In this document: piece after piece, positions 1-7,898 of the stretch
How positions within the stretch are numbered: position 1 is the first letter of the stretch
Layout: every line of letters starts with the position of its first letter
NCBI GenBank assembly: GCA_963751395.1
Contig: CAVVUC010000002.1
Span: 620,001-684,000, forward strand
Reading direction: 5' to 3'
Length of the DNA stretch: 64,000 nt
Origin: CAVVUC01 sp963751395
GTDB lineage: Bacteria; Verrucomicrobiota; Verrucomicrobiia; Chthoniobacterales; Chthoniobacteraceae
Program-made: the position numbers and the translations under genes
Notes under the pieces: model-generated
Told to the model about the DNA's origin: nothing
Seen by the model: only the letters and a program-made list of their open reading frames with translations
Database searches by the model: none

Positions 1-1
1 C

Positions 2-934
2 GGTGGAGCGATCGGCGATTTCATTCTCACGCTTCCCTCCATCAAACTCCTGCGCGAAAACTTCCCGGACGCGCACATCGAGATCCTCGGTTACAAGCAC
101 ATCATCGCGCTTGCCGACGGCCGCTACTACGCTCGCGCCACCCGCTCGATTGAATACGCCGCGCTCTCGAGATTCTTCGTGCCGAACTCGGAACTGGCTT
201 CCGATCTCGTCGAGTACTTTGCCGGTTTCCAGCAGGTTATCAGCTACCTCTACGATCCGGACAAGTTCTTCGAGACAAACCTGCGCCGCTGCGGCGTGAA
301 GTATTTCCTGCACGGCTCGCCCAAGTTTGACGACTCGATGCACGCCGCGCACCAGCTCGCCCGTCCGTTGCAGAGCCTCGCGCTGTATCTCGAGGAAACG
401 GCGGCGACGTTGTATCCGACCGAGGAGGATCGCGAATTCGCCGCGCAGTTCCTGCAAGGAGTCCGCCGTCCGATCATCGCGCTCCATCCGGGCAGCGGCA
501 GTCCTCGAAAAAACTGGCCGTTGCAGCATTGGCTTGCGCTTGGCGATTCGTTGTTCGCTCTCGCATCGCGCCCGACGCTCTTGATTATCGGCGGTGAAGC
601 GGATCGCGAAAATCTTGCCGCTCTGCAAAAAGCCTGGCGCGACCTGCCGATCCACGTTGCAATGGATCTGCCGCTTTATCACCTTGCAGCCGTCATCGAG
701 CGATGCGCGGTTTTCATCGGGCACGACAGCGGCATCTCGCATCTGGCTGCGGCTGTCGGAAGTCCATGTGTGCTGCTCTTTGGATCGACCGACCCGGAAG
801 TCTGGGCGCCTGCGAATCCAAACGTGAAAATCGTCAGGGCTCCGGAAGGAGAACTCGAAAAACTTTCAGCAGAGACGGTGATGCGGAGCGTGTGCGCAAC
901 ATTCTTCCCGCAGGGCTTTACTGGGGAGGATTGA
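2..934 (+). CDS. Glycosyltransferase family 9 (heptosyltransferase-like), 5' end outside window
   Basis: The open frame runs in from the window edge (codons in phase with base 2) and stops at 932-934, so the N-terminus is missing. The first visible residues GGAIGDFILTLPS are the N-terminal Rossmann motif of family 9 glycosyltransferases, which move ADP-heptose or similar sugars onto lipid A or core oligosaccharide at the inner membrane. The C-terminal half carries the second hallmark: IALHPGSGSPRKNWP, then CAVFIGHDSGISHLAAAVGSP and LLFGSTDPEVWAP, the nucleotide-sugar binding side. I cannot say which sugar is transferred. It implies a Gram-negative envelope. Confidence 0.85.
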   Translation, partial: GGAIGDFILTLPSIKLLRENFPDAHIEILGYKHIIALADGRYYARATRSIEYAALSRFFVPNSELASDLVEYFAGFQQVISYLYDPDKFFETNLRRCGVKYFLHGSPKFDDSMHAAHQLARPLQSLALYLEETAATLYPTEEDREFAAQFLQGVRRPIIALHPGSGSPRKNWPLQHWLALGDSLFALASRPTLLIIGGEADRENLAALQKAWRDLPIHVAMDLPLYHLAAVIERCAVFIGHDSGISHLAAAVGSPCVLLFGSTDPEVWAPANPNVKIVRAPEGELEKLSAETVMRSVCATFFPQGFTGED

Positions 935-1000
935 TCGAACAGGTTGACGCGATGCAGACTCCAATCACTGTGTAGGTGAAGATTTTCCGACAGAAAGACC

Positions 1001-1243
1001 ATGCGACAATTTGAAAACCTGCGAGCCTCCTCGCTCTACTGCAACAAATGCCAGGCAGCGATGCCGGTGCGTGAACGCCTCCTGCTCGTGCTGCCCGACA
1101 AGGAAATTTACGACTACCTCTGCACCGGCTGCGCAAGCTCGGTGGGACAGCGCGAGGTGACCATGGGCGAGAAACTCATGAGCCAGGCAATCCGAAAACG
1201 GCGGACGAAGCCGGCAAGCTCATCGCAATTGCTTCTGCCCTGA
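1001..1243 (+). CDS. Small zinc-ribbon-like protein (CxxC...CxxC), hypothetical
   Basis: An 80-residue ORF starting at ATG 1001. It has CNKC near residue 15 and CTGC near residue 41, spaced like a small zinc ribbon, then a basic C-terminal tail (IRKRRTKPASS). It sits 66 bases after the glycosyltransferase and ends 9 bases before the ATG of fmt, so it is probably cotranscribed with fmt. I do not recognise a named family. The paired cysteines and operon position support a real gene, but its function is unknown. Confidence 0.55.
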   Translation: MRQFENLRASSLYCNKCQAAMPVRERLLLVLPDKEIYDYLCTGCASSVGQREVTMGEKLMSQAIRKRRTKPASSSQLLLP

Positions 1244-1252
1244 TTGGCGGCC

Positions 1253-2203
1253 ATGCGCATTCTCTTCATCGGCACCGGCGGCATTGGCGTGCCCGCTCTG
1301 CGAATGCTTGTTCACCCGGCGGATTATTCCGTGGCCGGCGTCGTGACGCAGCCCGACAAACCGGCCGGCCGCAAACAGGAACTGCTTGCGTCGCCAATCA
1401 AACAACTCGCGCTCGAACATCAGATCCCGGTTTTCCAGCCTCCGAAAATCCGCGAACGCAGCGCCATCGAACAAGTGCAGAGCCTCCAGCCCGATGTGAT
1501 CGTCGTCATGGCCTACGGCCAGATTCTGCCGCGCGACGTTCTGCTCGCGCCACGCGTTGCGATTCTCAATTTGCACGCCTCGCTTCTGCCGCGGCATCGT
1601 GGGGCCGCGCCGATTCAAGCGGCGATCGAAGCTGGCGACACGGAGAGCGGCATCACCGTGATGTATGTCGATGAGGGCCTCGACACGGGCGACATTCTTT
1701 TGAAAAAGGCGATTCCGATCCGGCGGCGCGAGACCGGCGGCACCCTGCACGACCGGCTTGCGGAGCTTGCGCCCGGGGCGCTCTCCGAGGCGCTCAAGCT
1801 CCTGGAGCAGGGCCGCGCACCGCGTGTCCCACAGGAAAACTCGCTCGCGACCTATGCGGCCAAACTCACGCGCGAAAACGGGGAGATCGACTGGGCCGCC
1901 GGACGCATCGCGATAGACCGCAAGGTCCGCGCCATGAATCCGTGGCCTGCTGCCTTTACGACGCTGCCCGCGGCGGCCGGCCAGTTGCTTAAGCTGAAAA
2001 TTTTCAGCGCGATCCTCTGCCGCAAGACGTCCGGTCCGGCGGGCGAAGTGTTGCGGGCCGACAAACACGGAATCCTTGTCGGAGCCGGCGACGGGAGCGT
2101 GCTGTTGCGCGATGTGCAACTCGAAGGCAAGAAGCGAATGGAGGCGCGTGATTTCCTTCTCGGCCATCCGATCGCGGCGGGAACGCTCCTCGGCAAACCG
2201 TGA
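1253..2203 (+). CDS. fmt: Methionyl-tRNA formyltransferase
   Basis: Formylates Met-tRNA(fMet) with 10-formyl-THF to make the initiator tRNA. The N-terminus MRILFIGTGGIGVPAL and the motif LNLHASLLPRHRGAAPIQAA are the formyltransferase signature, holding the catalytic Asn and His. The catalytic Asp lies in the following VDEGLDTGDIL segment. The C-terminal OB-like domain (from about residue 205, GEIDWAAGRIAIDRKVRAMNP) is present. Length 316 residues is normal. ATG 1253 is preferred over TTG 1244 because the family begins directly with MRI. The stop overlaps the GTG of the next gene by four bases (GTGA), suggesting translational coupling. Confidence 0.95.
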   Translation: MRILFIGTGGIGVPALRMLVHPADYSVAGVVTQPDKPAGRKQELLASPIKQLALEHQIPVFQPPKIRERSAIEQVQSLQPDVIVVMAYGQILPRDVLLAPRVAILNLHASLLPRHRGAAPIQAAIEAGDTESGITVMYVDEGLDTGDILLKKAIPIRRRETGGTLHDRLAELAPGALSEALKLLEQGRAPRVPQENSLATYAAKLTRENGEIDWAAGRIAIDRKVRAMNPWPAAFTTLPAAAGQLLKLKIFSAILCRKTSGPAGEVLRADKHGILVGAGDGSVLLRDVQLEGKKRMEARDFLLGHPIAAGTLLGKP

Positions 2204-2814
2204 CTCGGGCAGCGATACAGCAACGGCTCGACCGCCACGTCGCCTCGCTGCTGGCATGTTCCCGCTGCCCGGCCATGCACAAGCCGGTGGTCTCCGGCGG
2301 CGCAGTCGTCAGCAAAGTCATCCTCGTCGGTCAGGCTCCGGGCGTGAAGGAGCCGGTGCTCGGACGCCCGTTTGCATGGACAGCCGGGCGCACGATGTTC
2401 GGGTGGTTCGGGCAGTTCTGCGGCATTGATGAAGCGGAGTTCCGCGCTTCGATCTACATGGCGGCGGTGTGCCGCTGTTTTCCGGGAAAAACGAAGGCCG
2501 GCGGAGATCGCGTGCCCATTGACGCGGAGATCGCTCACTGCTCCCGCTGGCTCGATGCCGAGATCGCGATCCTCAAACCGGCGCTCGTCATTCCCGTCGG
2601 CAAACTCGCGATCCGGCAATTCATCCAGTTCGAAAAACTCACCGACGTGATCGGCGCGAAATTTGCCGCGGAGTTCGGCGGTCACAAATTCGACCTGATT
2701 CCGTTGCCGCATCCCTCCGGCGCGTCTCCGTGGCATCGCATGGAACCGGGGCGGACGCTTCTCGCGCAAGCCCTGAACCTCATCCGCCGACACCCGGCGT
2801 TCTCAAAGGCCTGA
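2200..2814 (+). CDS. Uracil-DNA glycosylase superfamily protein
   Basis: A 204-residue protein with GTG start overlapping the fmt stop. VILVGQAPGVKEPVLGRPF (about residues 41-59) is the first motif of the uracil-DNA glycosylase superfamily, and PLPHPSGASPWHR (about 168-180) is the second, with the leucine-loop region. CSRC near residue 21 and further cysteines could bind an iron-sulfur cluster as in families 4 and 5, but I cannot assign four ligands with confidence. The likely role is excision of uracil or another deaminated base. The exact family is uncertain. Confidence 0.75.
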   Translation: MTRAAIQQRLDRHVASLLACSRCPAMHKPVVSGGAVVSKVILVGQAPGVKEPVLGRPFAWTAGRTMFGWFGQFCGIDEAEFRASIYMAAVCRCFPGKTKAGGDRVPIDAEIAHCSRWLDAEIAILKPALVIPVGKLAIRQFIQFEKLTDVIGAKFAAEFGGHKFDLIPLPHPSGASPWHRMEPGRTLLAQALNLIRRHPAFSKA

Positions 2815-3132
2815 GAACCGCTCCCGCAGTTGGACCAACAATCCGGTCAGCTCCTCGGGAGTTCGAGGCAGCCATCCCGAACCGAGTTTCGCGCTGAGCA
2901 ATTCCTGAACGCGCTCAAAGGACATCCGCTTTGTTGCGTCAAGGAACCGCTGTAGTTCTCCCTCGAGCTTTCGCACCTCCCTTGCCGATGCTTCGCGACA
3001 ATAGGCGGCGAGCGCTTCTTCGGGTGTGCCGTGCTCCAACTGAAAATCCTGATGCAAATAGCCTCGAAGGAAGCAGCCAAGCGTCTCGAACTTTTCAGCG
3101 CGGAATGGGTTTCGCGGATTGTCAGCGGCCAC
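2803..3132 (-). CDS. CdiI_2-like immunity protein
   Basis: A 109-residue acidic and soluble protein starting at GTG 3132. The segment FLRGYLHQDFQLEHGTPEEA (about residues 21-40) is the hallmark of the CdiI_2 immunity family, known from contact-dependent inhibition loci where it neutralises an RNase A-like toxin. Its start overlaps the 3' end of the upstream toxin gene by 11 bases, the usual toxin-then-immunity order. It should bind and block the neighbouring toxin in the producer's cytoplasm. Its end converges with the uracil-DNA-glycosylase gene, overlapping it by 12 bases. Confidence 0.75.
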   Translation of the reverse strand: MAADNPRNPFRAEKFETLGCFLRGYLHQDFQLEHGTPEEALAAYCREASAREVRKLEGELQRFLDATKRMSFERVQELLSAKLGSGWLPRTPEELTGLLVQLRERFSGL

Positions 3133-3643
3133 GGCGCACCTCCGGATAAGCAGTCAGCACGTGGTAGTCGCGTCCGCCATCCCATCGCAGAACGACGACA
3201 GCCCCGTAACAAGGTTCGATCGCATTTCCTCCGCGTCGCAAGCTTCGCCCGATCGGTTCGCTGCCGCGAAACTGGAGTGCAAGGTTCGGATGCGAATCCG
3301 CGTCGAGCCATTGGTCGATTCGCGTGCGGTTCTGCTCGATGGTCCGACTCACCGTTTTCTCCGCCGCCGGAAGGTCCGTGAACGTGGAGGCGGCGCTGAT
3401 GTTCGGTTCCCGTGCGAGGCGCTCGCGCAACTGCTCATCCGTCCGTCCGACGTGCCGCCGGAGTGTGTGCCCGCCAAGCCGTTCATCCTGCTCCAGGCGG
3501 CCCTCGACGCTCGACTCTGGAGCAGAAACCGAGGTCGAAGCCGGCTGTCGGGCATTTTCGACAGGTGCTACCCAGTGCGACAGAAGAAGCAGCACCACTA
3601 TCATCCCGGCCATCGCCAGGATTCTCAAACCGGAAGGCTTCAT
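3122..3643 (-). CDS. Membrane-anchored or secreted RNase A-like toxin (CdiA-CT RNase A type)
   Basis: A 173-residue protein. Residues 8-24 form a strongly hydrophobic segment (signal anchor or signal peptide), followed by a Ser/Pro-rich linker. From about residue 56 comes a bacterial RNase A-like toxin domain. It shows GGHTLRRHVGRTDEQLRERL, then SAASTFTDLPAAE, and ends in YHVLTAYPE. By comparison with the Yersinia kristensenii CdiA toxin as I recall it, the catalytic set would be His64, Arg75, Thr164 and Tyr166. The His-Arg spacing of 11 and the TxY pair both match. No CdiA or Rhs carrier precedes it, so this is an orphan toxin with its own export signal. rbsD lies 26 bases upstream on the same strand. 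Confidence 0.75.
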   Translation of the reverse strand: MKPSGLRILAMAGMIVVLLLLSHWVAPVENARQPASTSVSAPESSVEGRLEQDERLGGHTLRRHVGRTDEQLRERLAREPNISAASTFTDLPAAEKTVSRTIEQNRTRIDQWLDADSHPNLALQFRGSEPIGRSLRRGGNAIEPCYGAVVVLRWDGGRDYHVLTAYPEVRRGR

Positions 3644-3669
3644 GGCTGCGATTGGAATCGCGACCCCTG

Positions 3670-4059
3670 CTACGCGGAAACCAAAATCATGTTGGCGTAT
3701 TGCGTGGTGTCGCCGGTGCGGATGAGTCCGATGGCGTGCGGCACGCGCAGCTTGAATTCGACGTGCGGCTCATGCGTGATCGGAATTCCGCTGAGAGCCT
3801 GCGCAAAGGCGCTTTGAGTGGCTGGCGTGTTGTTTTCCAAGAATTCCTTCGCCATGAACGCCCCGCCGATCACGAAGTTCGATCGGATGGCATCGAGCAC
3901 CTGCAGGACGGTCGGAACCCCATCGACCAGCGAGATGTCCACCGTCTCGATCTGCGGCCAGAATGGAAAACCGCGATCGGAGATGACCAGCGTGTTGGTG
4001 TGTCGCACGCGGGCGAGCAGGGAGTTGATCTGCGGGTTGAGAATGCCTTGTTTTATCAT
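3670..4059 (-). CDS. rbsD: D-ribose pyranase (RbsD/FucU family)
   Basis: A 129-residue cytoplasmic mutarotase that interconverts pyranose and furanose forms of ribose. ATG 4059 gives MIKQGILNPQINSLLARVRH, the RbsD N-terminus with the general-acid His at position 20. VISDRGFPF follows, and the C-terminus RTGDTTQYANMILVSA supplies the sugar-binding Tyr and Asn. No ribose transporter or ribokinase is nearby; the following genes on the strand are the toxin and immunity genes. It is divergent from nuoD, with a CRP-type palindrome in the 222-base gap. Confidence 0.9.
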   Translation of the reverse strand: MIKQGILNPQINSLLARVRHTNTLVISDRGFPFWPQIETVDISLVDGVPTVLQVLDAIRSNFVIGGAFMAKEFLENNTPATQSAFAQALSGIPITHEPHVEFKLRVPHAIGLIRTGDTTQYANMILVSA

Positions 4060-4199
4060 GAGTAACGGAAGTGTGTTGAGGGTGAGTTTCTTTAACGGCC
4101 TCGCGGACCTGTAGCAAAGCCGCTTCGAAATTTCACGGTTTTCTTTTGCGGAGTAAACGGTGCCGCTGCCTGTCATTCCACAGACTCCAAGCCGATTGC

Positions 4200-4217
4200 T
4201 TGTGAATGTTTTCACAA
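4200..4217. promoter_or_regulatory. CRP-type palindromic operator between rbsD and nuoD
   Basis: The 18-mer TTGTGAATGTTTTCACAA is an inverted repeat (TTGTGAA, four bases, TTCACAA) and fits the CRP consensus TGTGA-N6-TCACA exactly. It lies 65 bases before the nuoD ATG and 141 bases from the rbsD start. It could control the complex I operon, the rbsD-toxin-immunity operon, or both. Binding is an inference; the symmetry is seen directly. Confidence 0.6.
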
Positions 4218-4281
4218 TAATCGCTTGCTTCGAGTTGAAGCCCGAATCTAATGTCTGCGGCTTTAATTTTTGCGCCCAGCC

Positions 4282-5532
4282 ATGTCTCAAACCACCAAGG
4301 AAATCGAATTGCCCGATGCCGCTGCCCGCGCAGTGCAATCGGTGGACGACATGGGTGGCGATCTGCTCGGCGAGAAGCTGATCATCAACATGGGGCCGTC
4401 GCATCCGGCGACCCACGGCGTGCTCCGGATCGTGCTGGAACTCGATGGCGAGACGATCACGAAGGCGACGCCGGATATTGGCTACCTGCACCGTGGCGAC
4501 GAAAAGATCGCCGAGAACATGCAATACAACCAGTTCGTGCCTTACACGGACCGGCTCGATTACCTCGCTCCGCTGGCGAACAACGTCGCCTACGCGCTGG
4601 CGGTGGAAAAGCTGATGGGCTGGGAACTCCCGCCGCGCGGCAAGGCGATCCGCGTGATTTGCTGCGAACTGGCGCGCATTTCGTCGCACCTGCTCGGCGT
4701 GGGCTGCTATGCAATGGATGTCGGCGCGATGACGGTGTTCCTCTACACGTTCACGGAGCGCGAGAAGATTTACAATTTGTGCGAGATGATCAGCGGCGCG
4801 CGGTTCACGACGAGCTACACCCGCATCGGCGGACAGACACGGGACATCAACGACGAAACGATCGCCGCCATCCGAAAGTTTCTGAGTGAACTGCCGACGT
4901 GCATCGACGAAACTGACAACCTGCTTTCGCGCAACCGCATCTGGGTCGAGCGCACGAAAGATGTCGGTGTCATCAGCGCAAAGCAGGCGATTGACTTCGG
5001 CCTCTCCGGCCCGAATCTGCGCGGCTCCGGCGTCGATCACGACCTGCGGAAAAAGCATCCGTATCTCGATTACCAGAACTACGATTTCGACGTGCCGCTC
5101 GGCAGCGTCGGCGATTGCTACGACCGCTATTTTGTCCGGCTTGAAGAAATGCGGCAGAGCATTCGCATTCTACAGCAAGCGCTCGACCGGCTGCCCGACG
5201 GGCCGATCAATGTTTCGGATCGCAAGAATTTTCCGCCGCCGAAAACGGAGGTGCTCACAAAGATGGAGGAGCTTATCCACCATTTCATCATCCACACCGA
5301 GGGCATCGACGCACCCCCTGGCGAAGTCTATTTCGGCGCGGAGAACCCGAAGGGGGAGCTTGGATTTTACATCAACTCGCGAGGTGGCGGCGTGCCGCAT
5401 CGCCTGAAGATTCGCGCCCCCTCGTTCTGCAATCTGAGCATTCTGCCCGAGCTGCTGCCGGGTTACATGATGAGCGACGTTGTCGCGATTCTCGGCTCGC
5501 TCGATTTCGTCATGGGGGAGTGCGACCGATGA
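4282..5532 (+). CDS. nuoD: NADH-quinone oxidoreductase subunit D
   Basis: A 49-kDa-type subunit of complex I, part of the quinone-binding cavity next to NuoB. MGPSHPATHGVLRIVLELDG near residue 36 and YLHRGDEKIAE near residue 64 are the family signatures. The C-terminus ends in LGSLDFVMGECDR, the usual Asp/Arg tail. ATG 4282 (MSQTTKEIEL) is chosen over the upstream in-frame ATG at 4270. It is the first nuo gene here; nuoA, nuoB and nuoC are absent upstream. The stop overlaps the next gene's ATG. Confidence 0.95.
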   Translation: MSQTTKEIELPDAAARAVQSVDDMGGDLLGEKLIINMGPSHPATHGVLRIVLELDGETITKATPDIGYLHRGDEKIAENMQYNQFVPYTDRLDYLAPLANNVAYALAVEKLMGWELPPRGKAIRVICCELARISSHLLGVGCYAMDVGAMTVFLYTFTEREKIYNLCEMISGARFTTSYTRIGGQTRDINDETIAAIRKFLSELPTCIDETDNLLSRNRIWVERTKDVGVISAKQAIDFGLSGPNLRGSGVDHDLRKKHPYLDYQNYDFDVPLGSVGDCYDRYFVRLEEMRQSIRILQQALDRLPDGPINVSDRKNFPPPKTEVLTKMEELIHHFIIHTEGIDAPPGEVYFGAENPKGELGFYINSRGGGVPHRLKIRAPSFCNLSILPELLPGYMMSDVVAILGSLDFVMGECDR

Positions 5533-5915
5533 ACAAGCCCGGAACTCGGAACCCGGAACTCGGAACCAAGAGTGGCGCGCTGCGCGGCCTGTTTACCTCC
5601 GCGTTCCGCCTTTCGCATTTCGCGATTCTTCTATCCCTCACTGCCTGCGGCAGGCATGTGACGGACTCGAACCTCGACCAGGTGAAGCCCGACATGTCGA
5701 GCAAGGAGGTCGAGTCGATCCTCGGGCAGCCGTCGCGGGTCAAGACGCACGAGCTGACTTTGCAGACCCAGATGAAAACGCTCCCGGCGCAGCGCTATTA
5801 CTACGAGCAAAACGGGCGCACCGTGGAGTTGATTTTCGTAAACGACAAGCTCATCGGCAAAGAAGGCTCGTTCGACAACGACGCCACGCCTGCCATCAAT
5901 CCGGCTGCCAAATGA
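5529..5915 (+). CDS. SmpA/OmlA (BamE)-like lipoprotein inside the nuo operon
   Basis: A 128-residue protein starting at ATG 5529, inside the last codons of nuoD, and ending in ATGA shared with nuoEF. A hydrophobic stretch ends in the lipobox LTAC (about residue 38), predicting an outer-membrane or inner-membrane lipoprotein. The mature part, SNLDQVKPDMSSKEVESILGQPSRV...YYYEQNGRTVELIFVNDKL, matches the SmpA/OmlA fold seen in BamE. The N-terminal residues before the signal are encoded by a 7-bp tandem repeat, so the functional start may lie downstream. A BamE-like lipoprotein in a complex I operon is unusual; its role there is unknown. Confidence 0.7.
   Translation: MNKPGTRNPELGTKSGALRGLFTSAFRLSHFAILLSLTACGRHVTDSNLDQVKPDMSSKEVESILGQPSRVKTHELTLQTQMKTLPAQRYYYEQNGRTVELIFVNDKLIGKEGSFDNDATPAINPAAK
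5538..5567. repeat. Heptanucleotide tandem repeat (GGAACTC type)
   Basis: Four near-identical units with 7-base period (GGAACTC, GGAACCC, GGAACTC, GGAACC) lie at the start of the lipoprotein gene and are translated as RNPELGT-like residues. Similar 7-base-period repeats of other sequence recur before nuoH, before nuoJ, between rplO and secY, and before rpsD. Confidence 0.8.
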
Positions 5916-7885
5916 ACATCCCGAACGACCTCGCAGCCCGGATCGACGAAGTGATCACCCATTACCCGGTGTCGAAACGGAGCGCATCGCTGCCTTTGCT
6001 GCATCTCATTCAGGAGCACTTCGGCCATGTGTCCGACGAGGCGATCACCTGGATCGCGCGGAAGCTCGAACTCCAGCCGATCAACATCCTCGAACTCGTC
6101 ACGTTCTATCCCATGTTCCGGCGCACGCCCGCAGGCGCGAAACACATCCGCGTCTGCCGCACGCTCTCGTGCGCGATGGGCGGCAGCTACGAGTTGAAAG
6201 AGGAACTCGCCAAGGCTGCCGGCATCGACCTGCACGCACACGATTCGGATAATCACGGCAGCCCGATCGCCGTGAGCGCCGATGGAAAATACAGCATTGA
6301 GTTTGTCGAGTGCCTGGCGAGTTGCGGCAGCGCGCCGGTCGCGATGATCGATGACAACTTTTACGAAAACATCGCACCGCAATCCATCAGCGACCTGCTC
6401 GACAAGTCGCGCCCGTCGGATGCAACGCTCCCACGCGTTCGCGCGCCGCATCCGAAGGAGAAGCGTCTCGTTTTCGCCAACATCGACCGCGCCGACTGGT
6501 CCAACGACATCGAGACCTACCTGCTCTACGGCGGATACGAGGACTTGAAAAAGGCGTTCACGATGAAGCCGCTGGACATCGTCAACGAGGTCAAGACCAG
6601 CGCCCTGCGCGGACGCGGCGGCGCCGGTTTCCCGTGCGGCGTGAAGTGGGGCTTCATCCGGCCCGGCGAGACAAAGCCCGTCTATCTCATCTGCAACGCC
6701 GACGAATCCGAGCCGGGCACGTTCAAGGACCGCTACATCATTCACCAGGACCCGCACCAGTTGATCGAGGGCATGATCATCTCCTGCTACGCCGTGAACG
6801 CGCGGCTCGCCTACATCTACATCCGCGGGGAGTTTCCCGAAGGGGCGCAGATTTTGGAAAAGGCGCTTGCGCAGGCGCGCGAGAAGAATCTTCTCGGAAA
6901 GAACATCCTCGGCAGCGGATTCGACCTCGAGATTTACGTGCATCGCGGCGCGGGCGCTTACATCTGCGGCGAGGAAACCGGCCTCATCGAATCGCTCGAA
7001 GGCAAGCGCGCCTACCCGCGCATCAAGCCGCCGTATTTCCCGGCGGTGCTCGGCCTTTACCAGTGCCCGACGATCGTCAACAACGTCGAGACGCTCTGCG
7101 ACATCAAGCACATCGTTCGCATGGGTGGCGCGGAATACGCGAAGCTTGGACGCCCGAACAACACCGGCACGCGCATTCTATGCGTGAGCGGCGACGTGGT
7201 GCGGCCCGGCTACTACGAACTTGAAGTCGGCGCGGTGACGATGGGCGAGTTGATCCACGACATCTGCGGCGGCATGAAACCGGGGCGCAAACTCAAAGCC
7301 GTGATCCCCGGCGGAAGCTCCGCGAAAGTTCTCAAGGCTGGCGAGAGCTACAAGATCAGGGAGAAGCAGCCCGACGGTTCGATGACCGAGAAGGAGATCG
7401 GCATCGAAGACATCGTCATGGATTTCGACTCGCTCGCCGCATGCGGTTCGATGGCGGGTTCGGGCGGCGTGGTCGTAATGGACGACTCGCGAGACATGGT
7501 CTGGGCGCTCAACAACATCAACGAATTCTACGCCCACGAAAGTTGCGGCCAATGCACGCCGTGCCGCGAAGGTTCGTTGTGGATGAAAAAAATCACCGAC
7601 CGCATCCAGTCTGGCGGAGGCACGGAGCGCGACAGCGCACAGCTGAAAACCGTTGCCGACAACATCGCGGGCCGCACCATCTGCGCCTTTGGCGAAGCCT
7701 GCGCGTGGCCGACACAAAGTTTCGTCGCGAAGTTCAAGGACGAGTTCGACGCGAAGGCGCAGAAGCCGCTCCCGCCGCCGATGCCACCCGAATACACTCC
7801 GGAGGAACTGATTGAAAACAAGAGCATCGAAACCATCCAAGGCGCACGCAACAACGGCGTGATGGCGAAAGCCGCAACGAAATGA
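5912..7885 (+). CDS. nuoEF: Fused NADH-quinone oxidoreductase subunits E and F
   Basis: A 657-residue natural fusion with no stop between the two parts. Residues 1 to about 160 are NuoE, with 2Fe-2S ligands in CRTLSC and CLASC. A linker (SDATLPRVRAPHPKEK) leads to NuoF from about residue 180. NuoF carries the NADH/FMN site GRGGAGFPCGVKWGF, the motif NADESEPGTFKDR, and the 4Fe-4S ligands ESCGQCTPCREG with a distal Cys in CAFGEAC. Together they oxidise NADH and feed electrons to NuoG. ATG 5912 overlaps the preceding stop; an earlier in-frame start would run through the repeat and is rejected. Separate NuoE and NuoF are the norm. Confidence 0.92.
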   Translation: MNIPNDLAARIDEVITHYPVSKRSASLPLLHLIQEHFGHVSDEAITWIARKLELQPINILELVTFYPMFRRTPAGAKHIRVCRTLSCAMGGSYELKEELAKAAGIDLHAHDSDNHGSPIAVSADGKYSIEFVECLASCGSAPVAMIDDNFYENIAPQSISDLLDKSRPSDATLPRVRAPHPKEKRLVFANIDRADWSNDIETYLLYGGYEDLKKAFTMKPLDIVNEVKTSALRGRGGAGFPCGVKWGFIRPGETKPVYLICNADESEPGTFKDRYIIHQDPHQLIEGMIISCYAVNARLAYIYIRGEFPEGAQILEKALAQAREKNLLGKNILGSGFDLEIYVHRGAGAYICGEETGLIESLEGKRAYPRIKPPYFPAVLGLYQCPTIVNNVETLCDIKHIVRMGGAEYAKLGRPNNTGTRILCVSGDVVRPGYYELEVGAVTMGELIHDICGGMKPGRKLKAVIPGGSSAKVLKAGESYKIREKQPDGSMTEKEIGIEDIVMDFDSLAACGSMAGSGGVVVMDDSRDMVWALNNINEFYAHESCGQCTPCREGSLWMKKITDRIQSGGGTERDSAQLKTVADNIAGRTICAFGEACAWPTQSFVAKFKDEFDAKAQKPLPPPMPPEYTPEELIENKSIETIQGARNNGVMAKAATK

Positions 7886-7898
7886 ACAAGGAGCAATA

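Noticed and set aside
3670..5058. Long 462-codon minus-strand frame across nuoD
   Set aside because: Only its last 129 codons (RbsD) resemble a protein; the rest is antisense to nuoD.
5480..5911. In-frame upstream extension of nuoEF (starting at 5480)
   Set aside because: It runs through the end of nuoD and the whole lipoprotein gene in another frame; the ATG at 5912 overlaps the lipoprotein stop and gives a standard NuoE start.
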